From Halobacillus litoralis (GTDB lineage Bacteria > Bacillota > Bacilli > Bacillales > Halobacillaceae): a stretch of 64,000 nt of DNA. The notes below the pieces were generated by a model, which saw only the letters and a list, made by a program, of their open reading frames with translations, had not been told where the DNA came from and did no database searches. Position numbers and translations under genes: made by a program. The stretch spans positions 496,001 through 560,000 of the forward strand of contig NZ_JAIVKN010000002.1 in assembly GCF_020524025.1 (NCBI RefSeq), read 5' to 3'. Every line of letters starts with the position of its first letter. The first letter of the stretch is position 1. Shown here piece after piece: positions 1-7,587 of the stretch.

Positions 1-1122
1 AGCGGCCATCGCTCCCGCAGCCATTAAACCGATGATGAATATGCCGAGGTTGGCTATTTCAGGTGTAGCCATGACGACGATGTCATTACTAATCACAAGT
101 TCAGTCCATTGCAGGACTCCGTCGCCGTTGCCGTCAGCAAGAGAAAGTTTTCCAGTATCCACCCAGGCTTCAGTCCAGGCAGGGAGATTCCCGAGGGAAG
201 ACCCCGCTACTTGTGTCATGAGAATAAAACGGGAAAACGCTGCGTAGGCAGGAGCTGATAAATAAAGCAGACCAATAAATAATAGAGCCCAGGCCCCGCT
301 CCAGCGTGCGGCTTTCATTGTTTTTACTGTATAAAAGCGTACAATAACGTGCGGCAGTCCAGCGGTTCCTGCCATCAGTGTAAACATTAAGGCGATAAAC
401 TGCCATTTCGATCCTTCTGTAAATGGAACAATATATTCAGAAATACCAAGCTCCTGATCAAGGACCCGCATTTCTGAAATAACTTCCCCATAAGACAGCC
501 ACGGCACCGGATTTTGTGTTAACTGAAGGGACATGAAGATCACTGGAATTAAATAAGCAATGATGAGTACCAAATACTGGGCTACCTGCGTCCACGTAAT
601 CCCCTTCATCCCTCCCATAGCTGAATAAAAAGCGATGAGTACAACACCAATCAGCGTTCCAATCATGGTATCGACTTCAAGTAAGCGCCCGATGACAACC
701 CCGGATCCAGACAGCTGTCCGACTGAGTACGTAAAGCTGATTATGATGGTAGCGACCGCTGCAATCAGGCGTGCAGTGTTGCTCCGGTAGCGGTCACCGA
801 TGAACTCCGGCACTGTATACCGCCCGTATTTTCTTAACTGAGGTGCTAAAAGGAAGGTAAGCAGCAAATAGCCGCCGGTCCATCCCATAATATAAGCAAG
901 ACCATCATATCCAAGAATCATAACCGTTCCAGCAAGCCCGATGAATGAAGCTGCACTCATCCAATCGGCGCCAATAGCCATTCCATTAAATACAGGTGGT
1001 ACCCCACGACCGGCAACGTAAAAATCTGATGTAGCCCTTGCTTTATTGTAAACAGCAATCCCTATGTAAAGGCCAAAAGTTGCGACAATTAAAGCAAGGG
1101 AGACAGTAAACTGTGCGTCCAT
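1..1122 (-). CDS. Na+/solute symporter, large subunit (SSS family), C-terminus cut by window edge
   Basis: Sodium-driven uptake of a small organic solute, probably a carboxylate such as acetate. I see 374 codons of an SSS-fold membrane protein beginning MDAQFTVSLALIVATFGLYI, then the SSS signature region (ADWMSAASFIGLAGT, near residues 52-66) and many hydrophobic segments. The rest lies beyond base 1. The ATG at 1120-1122 has a strong GGGGGAG site. It follows the small DUF4212 partner by 15 bp, and this pairing is the hallmark of the VC_2705-type two-subunit symporters (established family knowledge). The substrate is inferred. The frame is open through the whole stretch to the edge. Confidence 0.88.
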   Translation of the reverse strand, partial: MDAQFTVSLALIVATFGLYIGIAVYNKARATSDFYVAGRGVPPVFNGMAIGADWMSAASFIGLAGTVMILGYDGLAYIMGWTGGYLLLTFLLAPQLRKYGRYTVPEFIGDRYRSNTARLIAAVATIIISFTYSVGQLSGSGVVIGRLLEVDTMIGTLIGVVLIAFYSAMGGMKGITWTQVAQYLVLIIAYLIPVIFMSLQLTQNPVPWLSYGEVISEMRVLDQELGISEYIVPFTEGSKWQFIALMFTLMAGTAGLPHVIVRFYTVKTMKAARWSGAWALLFIGLLYLSAPAYAAFSRFILMTQVAGSSLGNLPAWTEAWVDTGKLSLADGNGDGVLQWTELVISNDIVVMATPEIANLGIFIIGLMAAGAMAA

Positions 1123-1137
1123 ACTTCTCCCCCTATC

Positions 1138-1437
1138 TTATTGGTTCACGGCTTGATCCTTCTCTTCCGGATCGTCTTTAGGTACAAGTCCAAATTTCTT
1201 ATCCACGGCATCGCTGATGATAGCATTAAAAAATAACAAAACGATAAAGGTTACAATGGCTCCTTGTGATCCCATATAATAAGGCAGAGGAATGCCCATC
1301 ACTGTAAAGGACGAAAGGTTCTCGGCAAAAAGTACAACTACAAATGAAACGAGGACACCGATTCCGAGGTAAATACAGATCAGCGTTGTCCTCAACCGGA
1401 AATAGGCTTTGGCTCTTTCAGGATTCATTTTCTTCAC
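1138..1437 (-). CDS. DUF4212 small subunit of Na+/solute symporter
   Basis: Small membrane partner (99 aa) of the SSS symporter encoded immediately downstream. It has two transmembrane segments (about residues 14-36 and 52-75) joined by a loop with the family-typical GIPLPYYMGSQG, and a charged C-terminal tail. I chose the GTG at 1435-1437 because GGGAGGTGAGAAAC gives correct spacing; the upstream in-frame GTG lies inside that ribosome site. Its function with the large subunit is known only at family level; whether it is regulatory or structural is not visible here. Confidence 0.85.
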   Translation of the reverse strand: MKKMNPERAKAYFRLRTTLICIYLGIGVLVSFVVVLFAENLSSFTVMGIPLPYYMGSQGAIVTFIVLLFFNAIISDAVDKKFGLVPKDDPEEKDQAVNQ

Positions 1438-1457
1438 GTTTCTCACCTCCCTTCACG

Positions 1458-1643
1458 TTATCCCCTTAGATTAAAGATGAATTGAACGGTGTCCCAAAAT
1501 GGCATAGGAACCATAGCGATCTTCACCAGGCCCACAATGAATAAAGCAGCTATCGGCATAACGAGAAAGAATGGCTTCTTTTTTCTGAGGGCGAATACAA
1601 CAGACAAAACGGTAACCACTGCGAGAAAGACTGGAATCAACAA
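1458..1643 (-). CDS. Small hydrophobic protein leading the symporter operon
   Basis: A 61-aa protein with two predicted membrane segments (about residues 2-19 and 25-45) separated by the basic turn RKKKP. It starts with tandem TTG codons after AAGGTGGTGAG and sits 20 bp upstream of the DUF4212 gene, first in the operon. I do not recognise a named family. Reality is supported by the ribosome site, the promoter directly upstream and tight coupling to the symporter genes. It may be a third small component of the transporter (inference). Confidence 0.6.
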   Translation of the reverse strand: MLIPVFLAVVTVLSVVFALRKKKPFFLVMPIAALFIVGLVKIAMVPMPFWDTVQFIFNLRG

Positions 1644-1704
1644 AAACTCACCACCTTTTTTGAAAGCGCATACAAAATTTCGCAGGATAAAATTGTTAGA
1701 ATTA

Positions 1705-1723
1705 ACAGAATATTGTATTCTGT
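1705..1723. promoter_or_regulatory. Perfect palindrome over the symporter operon start site (operator candidate)
   Basis: ACAGAATA-TTG-TATTCTGT is an 8+3+8 perfect inverted repeat directly downstream of the -10 box, so it would cover the transcription start. The position suits a repressor operator. The regulator is unknown. Confidence 0.5.
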
Positions 1724-1752
1724 ATTATTCTAAAGTTCTCAAATTTTGTCAA
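1724..1752 (-). promoter_or_regulatory. SigA-type promoter of the symporter operon
   Basis: On the minus strand TTGACA (1747-1752) is followed after 17 bp by AATAAT (1724-1729). Spacing is ideal and the -35 box is perfect. It lies about 80 bp upstream of the first gene of the operon. Confidence 0.6.
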
Positions 1753-1794
1753 TAGGTCAGAAAAAAGGAATGTTTATTCATTCGGGATAGCAAC

Positions 1795-1823
1795 AAAAAA
1801 GCAGCATCTACATAGATGCTGCT
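1795..1823 (-). terminator. Rho-independent terminator of the peptidase gene
   Basis: An 11-bp perfect stem (AGCAGCATCTA / TAGATGCTGCT) with a 2-base centre, followed on the minus strand by six T. It lies just past the stop at 1832. Confidence 0.85.
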
Positions 1824-1831
1824 TACACGAT

Positions 1832-2668
1832 TTATAAACCAAACATGGCACGCCACGTCTTTGGACCTACAATGCCATCCACCAGCAAATGATACGTATC
1901 CTGATACAACCGCACGAAACGTTCGGTCTGTTTCCCATATAGACCGTCGACTTCCGCCCCTGCTGTTTTTTGGATTTCCTTGACCTGGTCTCCCTGTGAA
2001 CCAATGCGGAATGGAATTCCCGGATAGGTCCGGTCATACAGCCGTTTTAAAGTAATGGGACCAACGATGCCATCCGCTTCCAGCCTTTCTTTCTCTTGAA
2101 AAGTCTTCACGCTCTTATCTGTCATAGGGCCGAAGCGGCCGTCTATAGGTCCTGGTGAATAACCAAGATCCCTGAGCATCATCTGAATATCCTCAACGCC
2201 CCTTCCACTGCTTCCTTCTTTCCATATGGAGATTCCAGGATGAAAGTCAAGGTGGGCATAATCTTTAAACTTTCTCCAGTCCCCTCCCCACGAGAATCCC
2301 ATAGACTTGGCTATGCCTGCCACTTTCCGCCACTGATCATCAACCGTCCAAACAGCTGTTTTCCCATCAGGTGTCACAAGAAAAAAGTCGACCGCACGGC
2401 CGGTATGATGATTGCTTTGTCCCGGCTTTGCATAGGTAACAATACTGCCTGGTTTTCCGTATTTTTTGTCGTTCCAGTAATAGTCCGGACGGCCCTGTCC
2501 ATATAATTCTGCCTGCTCGTGAAGGGTCCGGTGACCAGATGAGATTTGAACATATATTCCCTTCTTATAGGCTTGTTCAATCAGTTCCTCAACCTTTTCC
2601 TTTACATCTTTTCGGACAGCACCAATATTTGCTCTGCTCCGTTCTTTTAAAATCTCGACTGAAATCAT
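1832..2668 (-). CDS. M15-family peptidoglycan peptidase with two C-terminal PG-binding domains
   Basis: Cell-wall hydrolase of 278 aa, resembling CwlK and phage L-Ala-D-Glu endolysins (M15C/VanY fold). The zinc site is visible as SNHHTGRAVDF (about residues 85-95) and the later HLDF (about 139-142). The C-terminal half holds two PG_binding_1 repeats (about 153-210 and 220-278), each ending in DGIVGP-x-T. No signal peptide is evident, unlike a housekeeping exported enzyme, so it may be released by lysis or use another route. ATG follows GTAGGAGGGG. It is a single-gene unit with its own terminator. Exact bond specificity is not decidable from sequence. Confidence 0.85.
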   Translation of the reverse strand: MISVEILKERSRANIGAVRKDVKEKVEELIEQAYKKGIYVQISSGHRTLHEQAELYGQGRPDYYWNDKKYGKPGSIVTYAKPGQSNHHTGRAVDFFLVTPDGKTAVWTVDDQWRKVAGIAKSMGFSWGGDWRKFKDYAHLDFHPGISIWKEGSSGRGVEDIQMMLRDLGYSPGPIDGRFGPMTDKSVKTFQEKERLEADGIVGPITLKRLYDRTYPGIPFRIGSQGDQVKEIQKTAGAEVDGLYGKQTERFVRLYQDTYHLLVDGIVGPKTWRAMFGL

Positions 2669-2725
2669 GTTTATCCCCTCCTACTTTAATAATCGAAGGA
2701 GGAGAAGATTTGGTGTCAAAATAAA

Positions 2726-3097
2726 TCAGGATGCTTTTAAGTTTTTGAAAATATTAAATACAAACGTCAATACACCGAGCGAGGTGATCGTGGCACCTGC
2801 AGCAACCACGGGGATGACAGCTTCATTTTCCCGGGCTACAACAAAAAACAAGCCAATCATCATGACCGGCAGTCCGATGTTATGAAGCCAAAAGTGGATT
2901 TTTCCTGATAATGAATTCGCAAGGGCCGGAAATAAATGATATAAAATCCCCGCCAGCGTAAGAGCCGTCCAGCCGAGTAAGTTGATGTGCACATGGACAG
3001 GCGTAAGCACGTAGCTGTGCACGATGGACATATAATAGCCAATCGCGATTCCAACCGCAAAATACAGACTCGAAATCTTAATCAATGTAATCCCCAT
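2726..3097 (-). CDS. Small haem-copper-oxidase-subunit-I-like membrane protein
   Basis: A 123-aa protein with four hydrophobic segments (about 5-25, 35-57, 67-87, 92-116). It has histidines in the pattern VHVHINLLGW (about 34-43) and HFWLHNIG (about 68-75), resembling a fragment of cytochrome c oxidase subunit I (cbb3/NorB-type). It is far too short for an oxidase and has no neighbouring oxidase genes, so a haem-binding or accessory role is only a suggestion. ATG follows AAAGGAGGG. Confidence 0.6.
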   Translation of the reverse strand: MGITLIKISSLYFAVGIAIGYYMSIVHSYVLTPVHVHINLLGWTALTLAGILYHLFPALANSLSGKIHFWLHNIGLPVMMIGLFFVVARENEAVIPVVAAGATITSLGVLTFVFNIFKNLKAS

Positions 3098-3215
3098 TTT
3101 GTTTCCCTCCTTTTTTTATGATACATACGCACTATCCTGTAAAAACAGAATGATGGATTATTGAAAGGAAGCGTCGTAAAATGAAGAAGAATCCCATTAA
3201 AGAGGTGAAGGACCT

Positions 3216-3935
3216 ATGAAAATAGAAGTATGGTCAGATTTTGTCTGTCCTTTCTGCTATATCGGTAAACGAAGATTAGAAGAAGCACTTGCCCAATTCC
3301 CGGATCAAACGGTAAATGTTGAATATAAAAGCTTTGAACTGGATCCAAATGCCGAACGTAACACAGGCCGAAACATGCATGAAAAATTAGCAGCTAAATA
3401 TGGCCGTTCCATTGACGAAGCTCGTGAAATGACGAGAAATATGACGGAGCAGGCGAAGATGTCCGGACTGGATTTTCATTTTGAATCCATGATTCCGACG
3501 AACACATTCGATGCACACCGCGTTGCCCAGCTTGCCAATGAAAAAGGGCTTGGCAAAGAAACCGCTGAACGGTTCTTTAAAGCCGTACTGACTGACTCTA
3601 AGGATATCGGTGATCCTGAGACAATCGCGGATATGGCCGTCGAAGCAGGTCTTGACCGCGATGAAGTTGTGAAGGTGCTGGAAAGCTCTGATTATGCAGA
3701 AGCGGTTCGAAAAGAAGAGATGGAAGCCCAGCAGATCGGTGTTCAGGGTGTGCCTTTCTTCGTAATCAATCGTAAGTATGCCATTTCTGGCGCACAGCCG
3801 ACAGAAGCGTTTGTTCAAGGTTTGGAGAAAGCTTTTGCGGAAGAAGCTAAACAACCAGCTTTTGAAGATTTATCGACAGACAATGGAGCAGCCTGCAATG
3901 AAGATGGCTGCGAAGTTCCCGGTCAGGGAAAGTAA
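3216..3935 (+). CDS. DsbA-family oxidoreductase, FrnE-like
   Basis: Cytoplasmic thiol-disulfide oxidoreductase of 239 aa with a thioredoxin-like active site CPFC at residues 11-14 and the DSBA insertion domain. The cis-proline region QGVPFFV is near residues 178-184. The C-terminus carries a second cysteine pair, C227-x4-C232, matching the CX4C tail described for Deinococcus FrnE (established knowledge). No signal peptide is seen. ATG follows AGAGGTGAAGGACCT. It is monocistronic, with a bidirectional terminator after it. A role in disulfide stress or aromatic isomerisation cannot be distinguished here. Confidence 0.88.
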   Translation: MKIEVWSDFVCPFCYIGKRRLEEALAQFPDQTVNVEYKSFELDPNAERNTGRNMHEKLAAKYGRSIDEAREMTRNMTEQAKMSGLDFHFESMIPTNTFDAHRVAQLANEKGLGKETAERFFKAVLTDSKDIGDPETIADMAVEAGLDRDEVVKVLESSDYAEAVRKEEMEAQQIGVQGVPFFVINRKYAISGAQPTEAFVQGLEKAFAEEAKQPAFEDLSTDNGAACNEDGCEVPGQGK

Positions 3936-3942
3936 GTAAATC

Positions 3943-3975
3943 AAAAAAAGCCACGGACTGCTCCGTGGCTTTTTT
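3943..3975. terminator. Bidirectional terminator
   Basis: AAAGCCACGGA / TCCGTGGCTTT stem with a 4-base loop, A-run before and T-run after, between convergent genes. Confidence 0.85.
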
Positions 3976-4026
3976 ATATACTTACATCAAAACAGACTGT
4001 CTTATATATAATTCGTATCAACTACT

Positions 4027-4482
4027 TTATATAATCCCCTGGAACCGGAGGACGATTTCTGCGATGACAGCAGATCCGAGGAAGGTCCCGACCATCACAC
4101 ACATCGCTACCACAATACTGCGCCACCCAAGCTTTACGAAATCCGTCCAGGAACGGCCGATGGCAATGCCCGCATAAGCAAGAATCGGCGTTGTCAGTGC
4201 AAGTAGATTGACTTCGCTTGTTGTTTCAACGAAAAAAGATGAACCAGGCAGCCAGGGCATCGAGACAAGAATTCCTATCAATGCGACATATGCGACACTC
4301 GGAATCTCCCCCGGCATAATCTTTCCAACCCACAGTCCTGCGAGGCAGATACCAATTAAGACAAGCATTCCAGGAAGCGCGTCCCATACGACGGTATCAT
4401 AACCGATCCAGTTTCCAATTAATCCAACCGCTCCTAAAATAGCTAAAAGTACAATCCATTCCTGTATATTTTTTAACATCAT
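4027..4482 (-). CDS. Membrane protein partner of the DUF3100 protein
   Basis: A 151-aa protein with five or so hydrophobic segments across its length. It begins directly after the stop of the DUF3100 gene (TAAATG junction), which implies translational coupling. The late segment (AYAGIAIGRSWTDFVKLGWRSIVV, near residues 102-125) resembles halves of anion or amino-acid exporters. I do not recognise a characterised family. Together the two genes probably form one transport unit of unknown substrate (inference). Confidence 0.6.
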   Translation of the reverse strand: MMLKNIQEWIVLLAILGAVGLIGNWIGYDTVVWDALPGMLVLIGICLAGLWVGKIMPGEIPSVAYVALIGILVSMPWLPGSSFFVETTSEVNLLALTTPILAYAGIAIGRSWTDFVKLGWRSIVVAMCVMVGTFLGSAVIAEIVLRFQGII

Positions 4483-5298
4483 TTATGCCCCCTTTTCCTC
4501 TTTTGTTTTCTGCGCCTCTTTACTCCTGGTCATGAAGCTGTACAGTTTCTCCGTCAGCGGCAGACCGATAAAAATACTCATATAAAGGCCTGTCGACAAG
4601 GATAAAAGGTTACTGGCACCGGCAAATGCGAGGATTTGGTTTTCCATTGCCGGGAAAGCAGCCACAAGCGATCCGCTGGCAGCCGCCATCATACTCCCGC
4701 TTCCAATACCTGAGGCCATAGCGAAAGATAACGGATCAAGAGGCGTCCATGTAGCAAGAAAACCAGATATCAGCCCCATAAATACAGCGCCGAAGACGGT
4801 TCCGAATATATAAATCGCCATAACTCCTCTTCCTTCCGGCGAATTGAAACCGTATTTATCCATAATCAATCCAACGTTCGGTTCCCGTGCAACGGAGTGC
4901 GTCATTCCAATGCTTTCCCGCTTCAAACCAAGCAGAACAGCGACAGGGAGAGCAATAAGGATGGTTCCGAGGTTTCCGAATTCCTGCAGGAGTAAAGCCG
5001 GTCCTGCTTCAATGATTTCCGGCAGGGCAGGTCCGATGATTACCCCGATTTTCGCGATGAGCAGCAGTACGCCTAAAATAATCAGCGGCTCGGCATTCTT
5101 AGACTGCTTCTCTTTGATCAGGGGCGTGAAAAATAAACTAAGACCTATAATGGTGGCATAAAGCATGGGTAATAAAAGAACGACCCCGGGACCGATCGTA
5201 AATGAATGCGTCCCAATCCACTCCGTCAGTAAGACGATGGCAAGGACAATGGTATGCAGGCGCCAATCCTTCCAGATGTTCGTGAGCTGTTGTTTCAA
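4483..5298 (-). CDS. DUF3100 family membrane protein
   Basis: A 271-aa polytopic protein, roughly seven to eight hydrophobic segments, with the family-like stretch MASGIGSGSMMAAASGSL (about 191-208) and LAFAGASNLLSLSTGLY (about 223-239). These glycine/serine-rich segments look like transporter half-helices. The start is TTG at 5296-5298 behind ATAGGAGGG. It is first in a two-gene operon with the 151-aa membrane protein. The transported substrate is unknown; relatives are often found beside amidohydrolases, but none is here. Confidence 0.7.
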   Translation of the reverse strand: MKQQLTNIWKDWRLHTIVLAIVLLTEWIGTHSFTIGPGVVLLLPMLYATIIGLSLFFTPLIKEKQSKNAEPLIILGVLLLIAKIGVIIGPALPEIIEAGPALLLQEFGNLGTILIALPVAVLLGLKRESIGMTHSVAREPNVGLIMDKYGFNSPEGRGVMAIYIFGTVFGAVFMGLISGFLATWTPLDPLSFAMASGIGSGSMMAAASGSLVAAFPAMENQILAFAGASNLLSLSTGLYMSIFIGLPLTEKLYSFMTRSKEAQKTKEEKGA

Positions 5299-5452
5299 TG
5301 AAATCCCTCCTATGATGTATGTTTCCTTTGCTCCTGTTCCAACAAATCACTCTCATTAAATAGAACTTTAACGGGGCAAAGTTCTTAATAATACTAATTA
5401 TTATAAAGTTCTGACATCTATAATCAAGGTCAAATTTTGACAATATTCCTTT

Positions 5453-5490
5453 TGAACGAAAAGGGTCTTGATCAAACCCCTTTTCGTTCA
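5453..5490. repeat. 13-bp perfect inverted repeat
   Basis: TGAACGAAAAGGG, a 12-base loop, then CCCTTTTCGTTCA. There is no T-run on either side, so it is not a classic terminator. It may be an operator or an RNA structure in the leader of the DUF3100 operon. Confidence 0.6.
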
Positions 5491-5704
5491 CTCACTGATG
5501 AGCCATCACGCCTGTTCTAAAGATTGATCTGCAATCTATCATTATTAAACTAGTCTTATTGAATGATTTAATTATCTAAATCTAACTACGATCATTCCAA
5601 AAGGACCAGAAAACCAGACCTCAAATACCACGAATGAACTAGATAATTCAGAAGTTTACCCCCTAAGGTTTTAACCATTTAATAGACAAGCCCCAAATGA
5701 CTCA

Positions 5705-5733
5705 CTGACAACTTTAGAATATTCTGATAATAT
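5705..5733 (+). promoter_or_regulatory. Candidate promoter of the neutral protease gene
   Basis: CTGACA (5705-5710), 17-bp spacer, TAATAT (5728-5733), about 35 bp before the protease ATG. The spacer includes a GAATATTC palindrome. Confidence 0.4.
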
Positions 5734-5767
5734 TGAAAAATAAAATAATTTCAGCAGGAGGTCATTT

Positions 5768-7507
5768 ATGAAGAACAAAAAGAAGATCATCTCTGCAGCA
5801 GCCCTGACTTTTGGATTATTAACCGGGACAGGCTTAGGGGCCATGAATGTTGAAGCAACGGCTAATATATCCGCGAAAGTGCAGGAAGCGAAACAATCTA
5901 CCGGTCAGTTGACAGCCCCATCCAACTCAAAAGCAGCTGACATCGTCAAAAAAGCGGTCAAAGGAGAAATTGCCAGTCAGCTCTCTGAACAACAGAAAAA
6001 CGCTGAGCCTTATGTGGACTACAAAGTGATTGAGGACAGCGTGGACTACAATGGACAGAATCTAGTAAAAGTTCAGCAGACGTATAAAGGCTATGACGTT
6101 TTTGATAAAATCCTTGTCACTCAAATCGATGATCAAGGAGTTATTAAAAACACGCTTGGGGATATAGCGAAGAATTTAAATGGCAAGAAAGGATTAAAAG
6201 ATAAGCAGAAGGTTTCTAAAGAAGAGGCGGCCAGCTATGTGACGAATACATATGGCTCAGAAGTAGAAACTCTCAAGGATACAGAAGTTGAAAAAATCGT
6301 TTATGTGAATGAGAAAGATAAGGCGGCATGGGCATGGAAGGTAGATTTCTCTGTAGCTTCCCCATCCTTTGCTGAAGGTTTTGTCCTAATTGGCACTCAT
6401 AAAGGAGATGTCCTGTTAAACGCAGTCAAGGAATTGGATGGATCTTTATCTGAAGATGCTGTTCAATACGCTAAAGGCGGGGGTGGAAAGCCTGGAAACG
6501 GAGGCGGTGGTAAACCTGGTTCCGGCGCAACTGTCGTTGGTCCTGTACAAGCCTCTGGTGTGGATAAGAACGGAAATGCGAGAACGTTTACCGCAAGTGA
6601 AATGTCAGATGGCACGTACCAGCTGTCTGATTATACAAGAGGGCAGGGGATCCTTACCTATGATGCCGATTATGCCGATTTAAACCGTGAATATCGTCTA
6701 TACCCTGGTGAACTATTAAGCAGTACATCTACGACTTTCTCCGATGATGAAGGAGTCAGCGCTCATTATCTGGCAACATCTGTCTATGAATATTACAAAA
6801 ATGAGTACAACCGAAACAGCTTTGATAATAATGGACAGCAGGTGAAATCCGTTGTTCACGCATGGGATTCCAGTTCAACGAATGATCCTGAAAACTGGTT
6901 CAATGCTGCAAGCGTAAATGATGGGGCCATGCTTATTTATGGCGATCCTCTAGCTGGTGCTTACGATGTAGCAGGGCATGAATTTACTCATGCTGTGACT
7001 TCAAGTGAATCAGACTTGATTTACAGTGGACAATCTGGAGCTTTGAATGAAGCGATTTCTGATATCTTTGGTGTCGCGATTGAGAAGAACGTGAATGGAG
7101 GAACCTTTAACTGGACCATCGGCGAGCAGTCGGGACAGATTTTCCGCAGCATGTCTGACCCTTCTTCCATCCAATTCTCATCCACCCTTGTCTATCCTGA
7201 TGACTATAATGATTATCAAGAACTTTCATATGACAATGGCGGGGTGCACTTCAACTCAAGTATCATCAATAAAGCCGCTTACCTGATGGCTGAAGGTGGA
7301 AGTCATAACGGCGTAAATGTCAGCGGCATCGGTGAAGAGAAGACATTTGATCTCTTCTACTATGCAAACGTAGACCTTCTAACGTCCGGCGCTACATTCG
7401 CTGATCTGAGAAACGCTGTCGAAACCGTAGCAACAGACCTTTACGGTTCAGGTTCCGCTGAGTATCAGGCCGTAACAGCAGCATTTGATGCCACACTGAT
7501 TCCATAA
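5768..7507 (+). CDS. Secreted thermolysin-like M4 neutral metalloprotease (bacillolysin)
   Basis: Extracellular zinc endopeptidase preproenzyme, 579 aa. It has a signal peptide (about 1-30, KNKKK then a hydrophobic core), an FTP/PepSY propeptide (about 35-230), then an unusual Gly/Lys-rich linker GGGGKPGNGGGGKPGSG (about 237-253), then the M4 catalytic domain. HEFTH is at 404-408 with the third ligand E428 in GALNEAISD, the same 24-residue spacing as thermolysin, and the acid-stabilising His is H494 in GGVHF. ATG follows AGGAGG. It is a single-gene unit ending at a strong terminator. The substrate is bulk protein, consistent with saprophytic growth. Confidence 0.95.
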   Translation: MKNKKKIISAAALTFGLLTGTGLGAMNVEATANISAKVQEAKQSTGQLTAPSNSKAADIVKKAVKGEIASQLSEQQKNAEPYVDYKVIEDSVDYNGQNLVKVQQTYKGYDVFDKILVTQIDDQGVIKNTLGDIAKNLNGKKGLKDKQKVSKEEAASYVTNTYGSEVETLKDTEVEKIVYVNEKDKAAWAWKVDFSVASPSFAEGFVLIGTHKGDVLLNAVKELDGSLSEDAVQYAKGGGGKPGNGGGGKPGSGATVVGPVQASGVDKNGNARTFTASEMSDGTYQLSDYTRGQGILTYDADYADLNREYRLYPGELLSSTSTTFSDDEGVSAHYLATSVYEYYKNEYNRNSFDNNGQQVKSVVHAWDSSSTNDPENWFNAASVNDGAMLIYGDPLAGAYDVAGHEFTHAVTSSESDLIYSGQSGALNEAISDIFGVAIEKNVNGGTFNWTIGEQSGQIFRSMSDPSSIQFSSTLVYPDDYNDYQELSYDNGGVHFNSSIINKAAYLMAEGGSHNGVNVSGIGEEKTFDLFYYANVDLLTSGATFADLRNAVETVATDLYGSGSAEYQAVTAAFDATLIP

Positions 7508-7520
7508 GAAAACAGAAAAA

Positions 7521-7553
7521 AACGTGCAGGAGCAAATCCTGCACGTTCTTTTT
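7521..7553 (+). terminator. Terminator of the neutral protease gene
   Basis: AACGTGCAGGA / TCCTGCACGTT stem with a 5-base loop followed by CTTTTTATT. Confidence 0.85.
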
Positions 7554-7587
7554 ATTCTAAAGTTTTAAGTTAAGAGTCTATCAGATC

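Larger units (their letters stand above)
5299..5767. other. Gene-free divergent regulatory stretch between the DUF3100 operon and the protease
   Basis: Holds the divergent promoters and a 13-bp perfect inverted repeat (5453-5490). It also holds minus-strand boxes near 5397-5443 that repeat elements of the symporter promoter at 1724-1752. No ORF of quality was found. Confidence 0.6.
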
